Origin: Rhizobium etli CFN 42
GTDB taxonomy: Bacteria > Pseudomonadota > Alphaproteobacteria > Rhizobiales > Rhizobiaceae
Length of the DNA: 64,000 bases
NCBI RefSeq assembly: GCF_000092045.1
Contig: NC_007764.1
Location: forward strand, 1-64,000
Direction: 5' to 3'
Shown here one piece after another: positions 33,303 to 41,484 of the stretch. Made by a program: the position numbers and the translations under genes. Within the stretch, counting starts at the first letter, position 1; each line of letters starts with the position of its first letter. The notes below the pieces were generated by a model. It was given only the letters and a program-made list of their open reading frames with translations. It was not told the origin of the DNA and searched no databases.

Positions 33303-34177
33303 TCCTCGACCTCGCGCCGGTTGAACCACAGGGTGAAGGGCAGGATGATTACGGCAATCAGCGCGAACAGAATGACGTTTCCGGCCGTCGACAGCCCATA
33401 AAAACCAGCCTGGTACTGTTTGTAGATGACCGAGGCGATCACATCGGAGGAGAAACCGGGTCCGCCCCGGGTCATGGCCCAGATCAGGTCGAAAGAACGG
33501 AGCCCGCCGATCAGCGACAAGGTCACCACGATGACGGTGGCGGGACGCACGAGCGGCAGGGTGATCCGAAAGAATTGCTGGAGCCGCGTGGCGCCGTCGA
33601 TCCTCGCCGCCTCGTAATAATCGGGGCTGATCGCAGCAAGACCGGCGATGAAAATCAGGGTGGCGAGGCCGACACCCTTCCAGACATCGACCAGGGCCAC
33701 CGAAAAAAGCGCGAGCGCCGGATTGGTCAGCCATCCCGGCCCAGGCATTCCAAGCGTCTCGAGCGTAACATTGATGATGCCCTTGGTCGGATGCATCATC
33801 ACCGTGAAGGTGATGCCGATGCCGATGGTCGAGACCAGCACGGGAAAGAAGACCAGCGTGCGCAGGAAGCCCCGGGCGAAGATATTGCTGGTCAGCAGCA
33901 CGGCGAGCAGCAGGCCGCAGACCGTCTTTAAGCCGGATGTCGTCACGGCATAGATCAGGGTGTTGACCAGCCCCTTGACCAAGAATGGCTCGGAAAAGAA
34001 CTGCTGGAAATTTTCAAGCCCGATAAATTGCGCCGTCGAGAGATCCCAACGCGTCAGGCTGTACCAGAGAGACGATATGGTCGGAAAAAGGAACAGCACG
34101 CCATAAATGATGGCGGCGGGAATGAAAAACCACAGCGGGTAGGGCGATTTGCGCGGGTGCGGGCGTGTCTCGGTCAT
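33299..34177 (-). CDS. Sugar ABC transporter permease 1 (MalF/UgpA type)
   Basis: 292-residue permease beginning MTETRPHPRKSPYPLWFFIP. About six membrane segments and the coupling loop YYEAARIDGATRLQQFFRITLP are clear. It forms a heterodimer with permease 2. The 62-bp gap from the binding-protein gene contains a hairpin (34196-34221), consistent with higher expression of the binding protein than of the membrane components. Confidence 0.87.
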   Translation of the reverse strand: MTETRPHPRKSPYPLWFFIPAAIIYGVLFLFPTISSLWYSLTRWDLSTAQFIGLENFQQFFSEPFLVKGLVNTLIYAVTTSGLKTVCGLLLAVLLTSNIFARGFLRTLVFFPVLVSTIGIGITFTVMMHPTKGIINVTLETLGMPGPGWLTNPALALFSVALVDVWKGVGLATLIFIAGLAAISPDYYEAARIDGATRLQQFFRITLPLVRPATVIVVTLSLIGGLRSFDLIWAMTRGGPGFSSDVIASVIYKQYQAGFYGLSTAGNVILFALIAVIILPFTLWFNRREVEE

Positions 34178-34195
34178 GACTACCTCTTCAGGGGA

Positions 34196-34221
34196 AACCT
34201 CGCCCCGTCAGGAGCGAGGTT
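34196..34221 (-). other. Intercistronic hairpin between binding protein and permease genes
   Basis: AACCTCGC (34196-34203) pairs with GCGAGGTT (34214-34221) over a ten-base loop. It lies in the short gap after the binding-protein gene and has no U-tract. It may stabilise the upstream message or partly attenuate transcription. Confidence 0.5.
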
Positions 34222-34239
34222 AGCTGGCCCGAACGACCG

Positions 34240-35520
34240 CTACCAGTTGGGCAGGCCGAGCTGCTTGGCCTGTTTGCGCACATCCTCGTCATAGAGCTTC
34301 GCTGCCTCGGCGGGCTGGCGGATGCCGGAACCGACTTCGACGGTGATCTGCTCGAGAGCCGGGCCCTTCACCGGTGATACGAATTCCAATGCCGGGGTCG
34401 TCTTTCCCTTGGCCTCGAAATAGGGGAGCATGTCCTTTACGGCAGGCGGCACGTCGGCAGGCAGATCGCAGCCGTCGATCAGCGGAGGCCCCTGCACGGT
34501 GTTGGTTTCCACCATGATCTTGCAGCCTTCGACGCTTCCGGCGAAATCCACGAATTTCTTCGCTTCCTCAGCGTGCTGGCTGGTCAGCGGAATATAGAGG
34601 GCGGGCGGCATCCAGACGGTCAGGCCGTTCGTCTGCGCATCGTCGCTCGGCTGCGCGAAGAAACCGACATCTGCAAGGTTCTCGGGATAATTCTGCTTTA
34701 TCGCGCCGATGGCGAAGCTCAGCATCGGATAATGCGCCGCTTCGCCGGTCGCCACCATTCTGAGGCCGTCGTCATAGCTTGCCGCGCCGAAATCCTCGTT
34801 CATCAGGCCGGCGTCGTGAACATCCTTCAGCCGTTCGAAGCCTTTTGTGGCGGCGGGCGTCTCCGCATATTTCGCCTTGTTGGCGGTATAGTCGGCGGCG
34901 AAGTTCGGCACGACGGCATGCAGATTGTAATAGTCGGCCAGAACGAACAGCTGCGATGTCCAGGTATCGCGATAGGTCTGCGCCACGGCGACCTTGCCCG
35001 AAGTCTTGACCTTGGCATTGTTGGCCATGAAATCCGCCCACGTCTTCGGAACGGTGAGGCCGAGGTCCTGATAGATCTTCCTGTTGTAGAGGATGCCACC
35101 CGCCATCGCCGTGCCGAAGGGAACGCCGTAGAGCTTGCCATCGGCACGGACGACCGACTTGAAGCCTTCATCCACCTTCACCTGCGACTCGAGACCGCTC
35201 AGATCGACAAGTGTCTGCGCCGGCTTCAGCGCCTGTAAGAGAGAGCCAGAATTATAGAGGAACACATCGGACATCTCCCCCGTCGCCAGGCGCGTCTTGA
35301 TGATGTTGTCACCCTCGCCGCCGCCTGCCCGCGGCTCGATTTCGATCGTCACGTCGGGCACCTTGGCCTGGTAGGCCGCAACGAGTGCTTCGGCTGCCGC
35401 GACCGTGTCGGGGTTGTTGTCGATCAGGAAAGACAGCGTGCTTTCTGCATGCGACGGGCTGGCCTTGAAGGCCAGAAGCGCGGATGCGCCGGCAAGAATG
35501 AGCTTTATCCGATGTGTCAT
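34240..35520 (-). CDS. Sugar ABC transporter periplasmic binding protein
   Basis: 426-residue family-1 extracellular solute-binding protein. A signal peptide (RIKLILAGASALLAFKASPSHA) is followed by ESTLSFLIDNNPDTVAAAEAL. The block NIIKTRLATGEMSDVFLYNSG and the C-terminal region EAAKLYDEDVRKQAKQLGLPN are typical of sugar-binding proteins of this class. I start at ATG 35520; the frame opens at 35646 but the extra residues lack a signal sequence. It lies 37 bp downstream of the rhamnosidase gene, so rhamnosides or rhamnose oligosaccharides are the likely ligands. Confidence 0.86.
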   Translation of the reverse strand: MTHRIKLILAGASALLAFKASPSHAESTLSFLIDNNPDTVAAAEALVAAYQAKVPDVTIEIEPRAGGGEGDNIIKTRLATGEMSDVFLYNSGSLLQALKPAQTLVDLSGLESQVKVDEGFKSVVRADGKLYGVPFGTAMAGGILYNRKIYQDLGLTVPKTWADFMANNAKVKTSGKVAVAQTYRDTWTSQLFVLADYYNLHAVVPNFAADYTANKAKYAETPAATKGFERLKDVHDAGLMNEDFGAASYDDGLRMVATGEAAHYPMLSFAIGAIKQNYPENLADVGFFAQPSDDAQTNGLTVWMPPALYIPLTSQHAEEAKKFVDFAGSVEGCKIMVETNTVQGPPLIDGCDLPADVPPAVKDMLPYFEAKGKTTPALEFVSPVKGPALEQITVEVGSGIRQPAEAAKLYDEDVRKQAKQLGLPNW

Positions 35521-35557
35521 GACGTTCCTCCTCTGAACGGTGTGACCTATATGCTCC

Positions 35558-37879
35558 TCAGTAATCGGGTAGCGAAAAGACCAGCCGATGCGTGCCCGGG
35601 GGAAGAACCGCCTCCTCGATGACAGGCTCCCCGTTGAGTGACACATTCCGGTGCCGCCGGCCGGGCCGGAAGCGGCCGACGCAACCCTCCGGAAGCGTCA
35701 GCGCATAGGTGACTTCGCTGCCGGTGCAGTGCCAGCCGGCCTCGATGCGCCCCTGGCTGATATCGTGATAGGCCGAAACCGGTGAAAGCGACGGGATTGG
35801 CGCCGGGTCGATGATCACTTCGGCAAAGCCGGGTGCGGCCGGGCTCGGCGAAATGCCGGCGACACATTCGAACAGCCACTGGCAGACCGCCCCGTAGGCA
35901 TAGTGGTTATAGCTGTTCATGTCGGGTTCGTAGATGGTGCCGTCGGGCGCCATGGAATCCCAGCGCTCCCAGATCGTCGTTGCCCCCTTCGAGACCTGGT
36001 AGAGCCAGCCCGGCACATCCTCCTGCAGGAAGACTTTTTCGGCGAGGTCGTCCATTCCGAGTTTCGTCAGGGCCGGCAAAAGGGCCGGCGTGCCGATGAA
36101 ACCGGTGCCGATCTTGTAGTCGGCATCGATGACCACCTGCCTGAAATGTCGCCGGGCGGCCGCATGATGCTCACCCGGTATCAGGTCATACAGGAAGGCC
36201 AGCGCATAGGATGTCTGATCGTTATGGGCGAGCCGCCCGGCCGGCGTGATGAACTCGTTGGCGAAAGCCAACCTGATCTTGTCAGCGCGGCCTTTCATCT
36301 GTTCTTCCAGCGCTTGTTCGCCGAGTACGCCTGCGATCTTCGCGAGAAGATCCGTCGAGATGAAGTGGTAGAGGGTGGCTGCACAATCGTCGGCAATCGT
36401 CGGGCGCGGCTTTCTGTTATCACCGACGGGCTGCAGCCAGTCGCCGAAGGTGAAGCCGCGGGCGCCCCACTGCGAGGGTGGATGGACGATCGGCCCGTTT
36501 GAGATGGACCAGACGAAATCGACCCAGCGCACCATCGAGCCCAGGCACTCCGAAAGTACGGACCGGTCGCCGTAATGGGTGTAGAGGACCCAGGGGATCA
36601 CGACAATCGCATCACCCCAACCGGTCGAGCCGGCATAGCCCGGGAAATTGCCGGGGTGCAGACGCGTCGGGTCGGGCGAGAAATGCGAGACGGCGCCGTC
36701 CTCGCGCTGGTCGGCCATCACATCGCGCAGATATTTCTTGAGGAAGGACTGGCTGTCGCTCAGCCAGCAGGCCGTCCCGGCAAACACTTGGGCATCACCC
36801 GTCCAGCCAAGCCGTTCGTCGCGTTGCGGGCAATCTGTAGGCACTTCGATGAAATTGGCGCGCTGCGACCAGATGGTATTCTCAACCAGGCGATTGACGA
36901 GAGGATTGCCCGAGGTGAAGCCGCCGGCCGGTTCCGGCACCGAGGAGATCGGGATCGAGGCGATTTCAAGAATCTCCGCATCGCCGTTGATCGTCACCCT
37001 GGCATAACGGAAGCCGTGAAAGGTGAAATGGGGCGCATAGGTCTCGTCGCCGTCTCCGCTGAGCGTATAGAGGGTATGCGCGGCAGCCGCGCGATAGTTG
37101 CGATTGTCGAAATGGCGATCGGGACCGAGCACTTCCGAATGCTCGACCCGCACTTCGGTGCCGGCGACGCCATGAACCGTATATCTGACGTAACCCCCGA
37201 CATTCTGGCCGAAATCATAGATGGTCCTGCCTTCATGATCGGTCCAGCTTCCGATAGGGGCGAGCGGCTGCAGTTCCCGCACCGCTGCCGTCTCATGCGC
37301 GACGAGCAGTCCTTTGTCGAACGGCAATCGCTCCGTACCGTGCGTTTCCGCGGCAGTTTCCAGACGTGCGTCGTAAATCTCGCCGAAATAAATCCCCGAC
37401 TTCAGGATCGGCAGAGGACCGCTTTGCCAAGTTGTATCGGTGGAAAGCAGGGGACCGCTGGTGCCCACCAAATCCGCAATGGCGCCGATCCTGTCGCCCC
37501 AGCAGTTAGGAATAGCCTTGGCGCCCCACATGATGGGCGAGCGGTACCATCCGTCGGCGAGCCAGATTTCTATCCGGTTGGGACCGGGTCTCAGCAGTTT
37601 CGAGATGTCGTAACGCTGATAGGCAATGCGGGCGTCGTAATTCGTCCAGCCGGGCGTCAGCACATCGTTCCCGACGCGGGTGCCGTTGATGAAGCAGCGA
37701 TAGAGGCCGAGCGCCGAGATGAAGAGTTCGATCGGAAGGCCGGTGCCGTCATGATCGAAGGTCTTGGAGACGAAGCTTGCGGCCGTTCCCTGGCCGCGGT
37801 CCGACAGCGGTGCGATCATCTCTCCGGACCAGGCGCGCGAAACGAGATTGCCGTCGATGGCTGCCGGCTGAAAGTTCAT
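35558..37879 (-). CDS. GH78 alpha-L-rhamnosidase
   Basis: 773-residue glycoside hydrolase of family GH78, removing terminal alpha-L-rhamnose from glycosides or polysaccharides. An N-terminal beta domain (GLYRCFINGTRVGNDVLTPG, YDARIAYQRYDISKLL) precedes the (alpha/alpha)6 catalytic barrel with the signature CPQRDERLGWTGDAQ around residue 350, containing the acidic catalytic residues. The C-terminal beta domain ends GTHRLVFSLPDY. No signal peptide is seen, so it likely acts in the cytoplasm on imported rhamnosides, for example flavonoid or cell-wall fragments. The start is ATG 37879, preceded by GGGAG; the frame extends to 38023 through the operator. Confidence 0.85.
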   Translation of the reverse strand: MNFQPAAIDGNLVSRAWSGEMIAPLSDRGQGTAASFVSKTFDHDGTGLPIELFISALGLYRCFINGTRVGNDVLTPGWTNYDARIAYQRYDISKLLRPGPNRIEIWLADGWYRSPIMWGAKAIPNCWGDRIGAIADLVGTSGPLLSTDTTWQSGPLPILKSGIYFGEIYDARLETAAETHGTERLPFDKGLLVAHETAAVRELQPLAPIGSWTDHEGRTIYDFGQNVGGYVRYTVHGVAGTEVRVEHSEVLGPDRHFDNRNYRAAAAHTLYTLSGDGDETYAPHFTFHGFRYARVTINGDAEILEIASIPISSVPEPAGGFTSGNPLVNRLVENTIWSQRANFIEVPTDCPQRDERLGWTGDAQVFAGTACWLSDSQSFLKKYLRDVMADQREDGAVSHFSPDPTRLHPGNFPGYAGSTGWGDAIVVIPWVLYTHYGDRSVLSECLGSMVRWVDFVWSISNGPIVHPPSQWGARGFTFGDWLQPVGDNRKPRPTIADDCAATLYHFISTDLLAKIAGVLGEQALEEQMKGRADKIRLAFANEFITPAGRLAHNDQTSYALAFLYDLIPGEHHAAARRHFRQVVIDADYKIGTGFIGTPALLPALTKLGMDDLAEKVFLQEDVPGWLYQVSKGATTIWERWDSMAPDGTIYEPDMNSYNHYAYGAVCQWLFECVAGISPSPAAPGFAEVIIDPAPIPSLSPVSAYHDISQGRIEAGWHCTGSEVTYALTLPEGCVGRFRPGRRHRNVSLNGEPVIEEAVLPPGTHRLVFSLPDY

Positions 37880-37897
37880 CAAGTTCTCCCGACGAGT

Positions 37898-37927
37898 TGT
37901 AGAACGTTCTCCATATAACGTTCTACA
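37898..37927. promoter_or_regulatory. LacI-type operator between rhamnosidase and regulator genes
   Basis: A perfect inverted repeat with 11-bp arms: TGTAGAACGTT at 37898-37908 and AACGTTCTACA at 37917-37927, separated by 8 bp. Each arm contains the CG-centred AACGTT core expected for LacI-family regulators. It starts 18 bp upstream of the rhamnosidase ATG and about 95 bp before the divergent regulator, so it could control both. Confidence 0.7.
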
Positions 37928-38021
37928 TTTTTTTCGGAAGCGCAATAGAAATTTCGTCGCCAGTCTGCCATGGTGGTTCTGCGAGCGATTGTGACGGCCC
38001 GCAGAGTAGCCCAGAGATTTC

Positions 38022-39080
38022 ATGTCGATCGAAGAGAAGAAAAGACTAAAACGAAATGATCGCGTGACGATCCGGACAGTGGCAACGCATGCAGGCGTAT
38101 CGGTTGCCGCGGTCTCGAAGGTGATGCGAAACGCCTACGGCGTCAGTGAAGCGTTACGGGCGAGAGTGACCGACGCTATTGAAGTGCTTGGATATCGTCC
38201 CTCACGCGCGGCGCGCGGATTGCGGGGCCGCAGTTTCACCATCGGCGTGCTTTTGATCGACATCCGCAATCCCTTCCTTCCGGAGGTGATTGCCGGCGTG
38301 AATGGCGTGCTGGCGCCTTCGCATTACCAAGCGATGATCGGCGTCAGCGATGCGCGCGTGCAATTGGAGACGTCGCTGATCGAGTCGATGATCGACTATA
38401 AGATGGACGGCCTGATCCTGGTTGCGCCGCGCCTGCCCTCTGACATCATCGCAAAATTCGCGGCTCAGATACCGATCGTCGCGGTCGGTTATCACGATGC
38501 GGGCGCCACGGCCTTCGATACGGTCAATGCCGACGACCAGCGCGGAGCCGAGCTTGCGGTGGAAGCGTTGCTTGCCTGCGGCTATCGCGACATCGAAATG
38601 CTGAGCCTCGGCGAGCGTGAGGGGCACCAGGTCTCCGTCGTCCGTCAGCGTGAGATCGGCTTCCGCCGGGCGATTCAGCGTGCCGGATTGGGGTCGTCTG
38701 CGCCGATCACGAAAATTCCGATTGCCCCGCCAAAGCGGGAGGAAACGATGCGAAAGTTCCTGTCGAGGAAGAACAGGCCGCGCGCCGTGTTCTGCTGGAG
38801 CGATCTCGACGCCATCACCCTTCTGAGCCTGGCGATGGAAATGGGTGTGCGTGTGCCCGAGGACCTTGCCGTCGTCGGATATGACAATTCGTCGACCGCC
38901 GCGCTCGGCCTCGTCAATCTCGCAAGCATCGATCAGTCGGGCAGGGAGCTCGGTCAGGTTGCCACCCGGACGCTGATTTCGAGAATAGAGGGCCGCACCG
39001 GTGCCGAGCATATTTTCCAAATGCCGTCGCTGGTCAGCCGCAACAGCCTGACCCGATCCGGCAAGGCTCCGGTTGCCTAG
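38022..39080 (+). CDS. LacI-family transcriptional regulator
   Basis: 352-residue LacI/GalR regulator. The DNA-binding domain reads TIRTVATHAGVSVAAVSKVM with the hinge YRPSRAARGLRGR. The ligand domain follows, with IGVLLIDIRNPFLPEV, the VGYHDAGATAFDTVNADD block and the C-terminal VVGYDNSSTAALG. It is divergent from the rhamnosidase/ABC operon and shares its control region, so it most probably represses that operon in the absence of an inducer derived from the rhamnoside. The start codon has a weak ribosome site but is the first ATG in frame after the operator. Confidence 0.87.
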   Translation: MSIEEKKRLKRNDRVTIRTVATHAGVSVAAVSKVMRNAYGVSEALRARVTDAIEVLGYRPSRAARGLRGRSFTIGVLLIDIRNPFLPEVIAGVNGVLAPSHYQAMIGVSDARVQLETSLIESMIDYKMDGLILVAPRLPSDIIAKFAAQIPIVAVGYHDAGATAFDTVNADDQRGAELAVEALLACGYRDIEMLSLGEREGHQVSVVRQREIGFRRAIQRAGLGSSAPITKIPIAPPKREETMRKFLSRKNRPRAVFCWSDLDAITLLSLAMEMGVRVPEDLAVVGYDNSSTAALGLVNLASIDQSGRELGQVATRTLISRIEGRTGAEHIFQMPSLVSRNSLTRSGKAPVA

Positions 39081-39132
39081 GGCGAGGGTTGGAAAGGCCG
39101 GCAGCCCATGTGCGCTTGCCGGCCTCGCAGTC

Positions 39133-40044
39133 TCAGGCGGCCTTGCCGAATTTCGAGGGACGCGTGGCGGCAGCCTTCTCGACCATGGCGGTGACTTCGG
39201 TGCGCCGTGCCCCCGAAAGCGGCAGGCGCGGCATGCGGACGCGTTCGGAGCCACGGCCCATGATCTGCTCGGCGAGCTTGATGGATTGCACGAGGTCATG
39301 CTCGGCATCGAGATGCAGAAGCGGCATGAACCAGCGGTAGATCCTGCGGGCCTCTTCCCAGTCGCCGCGTTCGGCCGCAGCAACGAGCTGCACGGATTCC
39401 TCAGGGAAGGCGCTGGTCAGGCCGGAGACCCAGCCCTTGGCGCCGAGCATGAGGCCCTCGAGCGCGACGTCGTCGAGGCCGGCAAAGATATCGAAACGGT
39501 CGCCGAAGGCGTTGATGAGATCGGTGAAGCGGCGCGGATCTGGCGCACTTTCCTTGACCGCCTTGATATTCGGCACGTCGGCAAGCACCTTCAGCACGTC
39601 GACGCCGATGTTGACGCGGTAGGCGGGCGGGTTGTTGTACAGCATGATCGGCAGCGAGGTCGCCTCAGCGACAGTGCGGAAATGCGCGATCAGTTCTTCC
39701 GGCTTCGGCACATAGACCATGGCCGGCAGCAGCATCAGGCCATCGGCGCCGAGTTTTTCGGCGTCGCGAGCATAGGCGACCGCACGGCGCGTGTCGAATT
39801 CGGAGACGCCCGTCACGACGGGAACGCGACCGTTGACGACCTCGACGGCGGCTTTGAGGATTGTGCGCTTCTCATCGGGGTCGAGCGAATTGTTTTCGCC
39901 GCATGTGCCCATGACGATTAGTCCGTTGACGCCGTCATTGACGAGCGCGTCCTGAACGCGCTGGGTCGAAGGCAGATCCACGGAAAGATCTTCGTTGAAT
40001 TGCGTCGTTACGGCGGGAAATACGCCCTTCCATCCTGTCGTCAT
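39133..40044 (-). CDS. DapA-family lyase/dehydratase (dihydrodipicolinate synthase superfamily)
   Basis: 303-residue class I aldolase-type barrel. The pocket motif is GTCGEN (46-51), a variant of GTTGE, tyrosine is at 136 in MLYNNP and the Schiff-base lysine is probably Lys164 in KAVKES. Such proteins include dihydrodipicolinate synthase, N-acetylneuraminate lyase, and 2-keto-3-deoxy-sugar-acid dehydratases or aldolases. Next to a GntR regulator and an IlvD/Edd-type sugar-acid dehydratase, a 2-keto-3-deoxy acid lyase or dehydratase (as in the arabinonate pathway) is favoured. The start is ATG 40044, giving MTTGWKGVFPAVTTQF; the frame extends upstream through the promoter. Confidence 0.83.
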   Translation of the reverse strand: MTTGWKGVFPAVTTQFNEDLSVDLPSTQRVQDALVNDGVNGLIVMGTCGENNSLDPDEKRTILKAAVEVVNGRVPVVTGVSEFDTRRAVAYARDAEKLGADGLMLLPAMVYVPKPEELIAHFRTVAEATSLPIMLYNNPPAYRVNIGVDVLKVLADVPNIKAVKESAPDPRRFTDLINAFGDRFDIFAGLDDVALEGLMLGAKGWVSGLTSAFPEESVQLVAAAERGDWEEARRIYRWFMPLLHLDAEHDLVQSIKLAEQIMGRGSERVRMPRLPLSGARRTEVTAMVEKAAATRPSKFGKAA

Positions 40045-40084
40045 CGATTGCACCCCGTTGAAGTCAGCCGTGTTATATACAAAC

Positions 40085-40092
40085 TGTCGACA
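40085..40092. promoter_or_regulatory. Candidate GntR operator (TGTCGACA)
   Basis: TGTCGACA, flanked to give TTGTCGACAG on the minus strand, lies near the middle of the 130-bp gap between the DapA-family and GntR genes, next to an AT-rich TTATATAC stretch that may be a promoter -10. A symmetric T-GT-AC-A pattern suits GntR-type regulators. The evidence is short and only suggestive. Confidence 0.3.
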
Positions 40093-40174
40093 AGACTCAA
40101 CCGGCTTTGTGAGAGCCGTTGCGGAAACTGGCCGAAACACAATAGAAGGCTTTTCGAACGAAAGGGCGGGATAC

Positions 40175-40879
40175 ATGCAGAACGACGCGGAAAATGTGCG
40201 AGTGCGCGGCTCGGGCACGCAGAGTGTCTATGTGACGCTGCGCCGGGAAATCCTGTCTATGGCGCTGGAACCCGGCAGCCCGCTCGATGAGGTCCGGCTG
40301 TCGGAGCGTTTCGGGATGTCGAGGACGCCCATTCGCGAGGCGCTATTGCGGCTTGCCGCCGATGGCTTGGTCACAACCTTGCCGAACCGAAACACGATCG
40401 TTGCGCCGATCGATTTCGCAAGCCTGCCCACCTATTTCGAAGCGCTGACGCTGATGTACCGGGTGACGACGCGCGGGGCGGCCCAACGGCGAAACGACGC
40501 GATCATGGAGACCATCCGCCGGCACCAGAAGGACTTCGCCGGCGCGGTTGCCAAGCGCGACGCCTATGCGATGATCGAGGCGAACCGCGAATTCCACGTG
40601 GCGATCGCCGAGCTTGCCGGCAACTCCTATTATACGACCTTCTTTGCCAAGCTGCTCGACGAGGGCCGGCGCATCCTTCGCCTTTATTACTCTGCCTTCG
40701 ATGACCGCCTGCCGCGCCAATATGTCGACGAACACGAGGAAATCATCGCCGCGATCGAGGCCGGTGACGCCGAGCAGGCCGACCGGCTGGCAATAGCCCA
40801 CGCCGGCCAGATCGTCCGTCAGATCCAGGACTACCTCGCCCGCGACCTTGACCGGCCGGTGGCGATCGGCCTGTCCTGA
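40175..40879 (+). CDS. GntR-family (FCD) transcriptional regulator of sugar-acid genes
   Basis: 234-residue FCD-type regulator. The winged helix contains LSERFGMSRTPIREALLRLA, and the FCD domain has REFHVAIAELAGNSYYTTFF and later histidines such as EHEEIIAAIEAGD and AIAHAGQIV. The start is ATG 40175, downstream of AAAGGGCGGG; the frame opens earlier in the intergenic region. It is divergent from the DapA-family gene and 600 bp upstream of the dehydratase-RraA pair, so it probably regulates sugar-acid use. Confidence 0.84.
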   Translation: MQNDAENVRVRGSGTQSVYVTLRREILSMALEPGSPLDEVRLSERFGMSRTPIREALLRLAADGLVTTLPNRNTIVAPIDFASLPTYFEALTLMYRVTTRGAAQRRNDAIMETIRRHQKDFAGAVAKRDAYAMIEANREFHVAIAELAGNSYYTTFFAKLLDEGRRILRLYYSAFDDRLPRQYVDEHEEIIAAIEAGDAEQADRLAIAHAGQIVRQIQDYLARDLDRPVAIGLS

Positions 40880-41119
40880 GGGAGGCCGGGCTTGCCGCAT
40901 GGCGCCGGCCACGGACTCGGGCTGGAAATCCATGAAAAGCCAATATTGTTCGCGGCACTGACACGCCGCTTGCCGCCGGCATGTGTTTTTCCAATGAACC
41001 GATGATCGTCTTCCCCCGATAAATTCGGGATCCGCCTGGAGAACCCTATCTACATGACCGCGGACGCTCCGCGCTGGTTCACCGACCCGGCGGCCGGACC
41101 GACCGAGCCGTTCTCCTGA
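40880..41119 (+). pseudogene. M24-family metallopeptidase remnant (C-terminal part)
   Basis: Three frames together spell the end of an M24 (Xaa-Pro dipeptidase-like) protein. HGAGHGLGLEIHEKP starts at 40898, GMCFSNEPMIVFP at about 40978 in another frame, then after a C-run shift DKFGIRLENPIYMTADAPRW and FTDPAAGPTEPFS up to TGA at 41117-41119. Histidine and glutamate metal ligands of the family are recognisable in HGAGHGLGLE and NEP. At least two frame disruptions and the missing N-terminal half make it non-functional. It directly follows the GntR stop. Confidence 0.7.
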
Positions 41120-41141
41120 GCGGGCGCCGTCCGCCCGCTCA
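41117..41141. terminator. Bidirectional hairpin holding both pseudogene stop codons
   Basis: TGAGCGGGCG (41117-41126) pairs perfectly with CGCCCGCTCA (41132-41141) around a five-base loop. The first TGA is the stop of the plus-strand M24 remnant and the last TCA is the stop of the minus-strand remnant, so the hairpin is the old bidirectional terminator of two convergent genes. A strong U-tract is absent. Confidence 0.6.
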
Positions 41142-41390
41142 GGCAGCTGCACCTCGTTTTTGAATGCCGACAGCGCTTCCGGACTTGAGCTTGACCTCGA
41201 TGACCGGAACGGTGACCTTGGCGCGGCGCACCGGCAGGACGAAGGTCAGTTCATCCTCGGCGACGGGGAATTGAGTGTTCGCCCAAAGGTATTGGCCGAA
41301 GGGCACAGCCAGGGTGACCTCGCTGGCGTCATGCAGGAATTGCGCATATTCGATCTTGCCCGCCAGCGCAACCAGGCCGCCGGGGCAGGC
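41139..41390 (-). pseudogene. C-terminal fragment of a glycoside hydrolase, probably alpha-L-fucosidase (GH29)
   Basis: The minus strand, read down from about 41390, encodes some 84 residues in one frame without a start codon: PGGLVALAGKIEYAQFLHDA, then VPFGQYLWANTQFPVAEDEL and a beta-rich end LPVRRAKVTVPVIEVKLKSG before TGA at 41139-41141. KIEYAQFLHDASE followed by a VPVIEVKL strand is like the C-terminal beta-sandwich of GH29 alpha-L-fucosidases. That family call is from memory and less certain than the fact that this is a 5'-truncated gene. Confidence 0.5.
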
Positions 41391-41484
41391 TTGAGGAATT
41401 GACGGGCGCCTGTATCTTTCTGGCCTCAGACGCTTCGAGGTACATCAATGGTCAAAGACTTTATGAAGACGGAGGCGTATCGGC

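Noticed and set aside
33303..33734. Upstream extension of the second sugar permease frame
   Set aside because: The extra residues are the out-of-frame reading of permease 1; MalG-type permeases begin at the ATG overlapping its stop.
36575..37918. 447-codon plus-strand open frame opposite the rhamnosidase
   Set aside because: Antisense to the GH78 catalytic domain; composition is shadow-like and no ribosome site is present.
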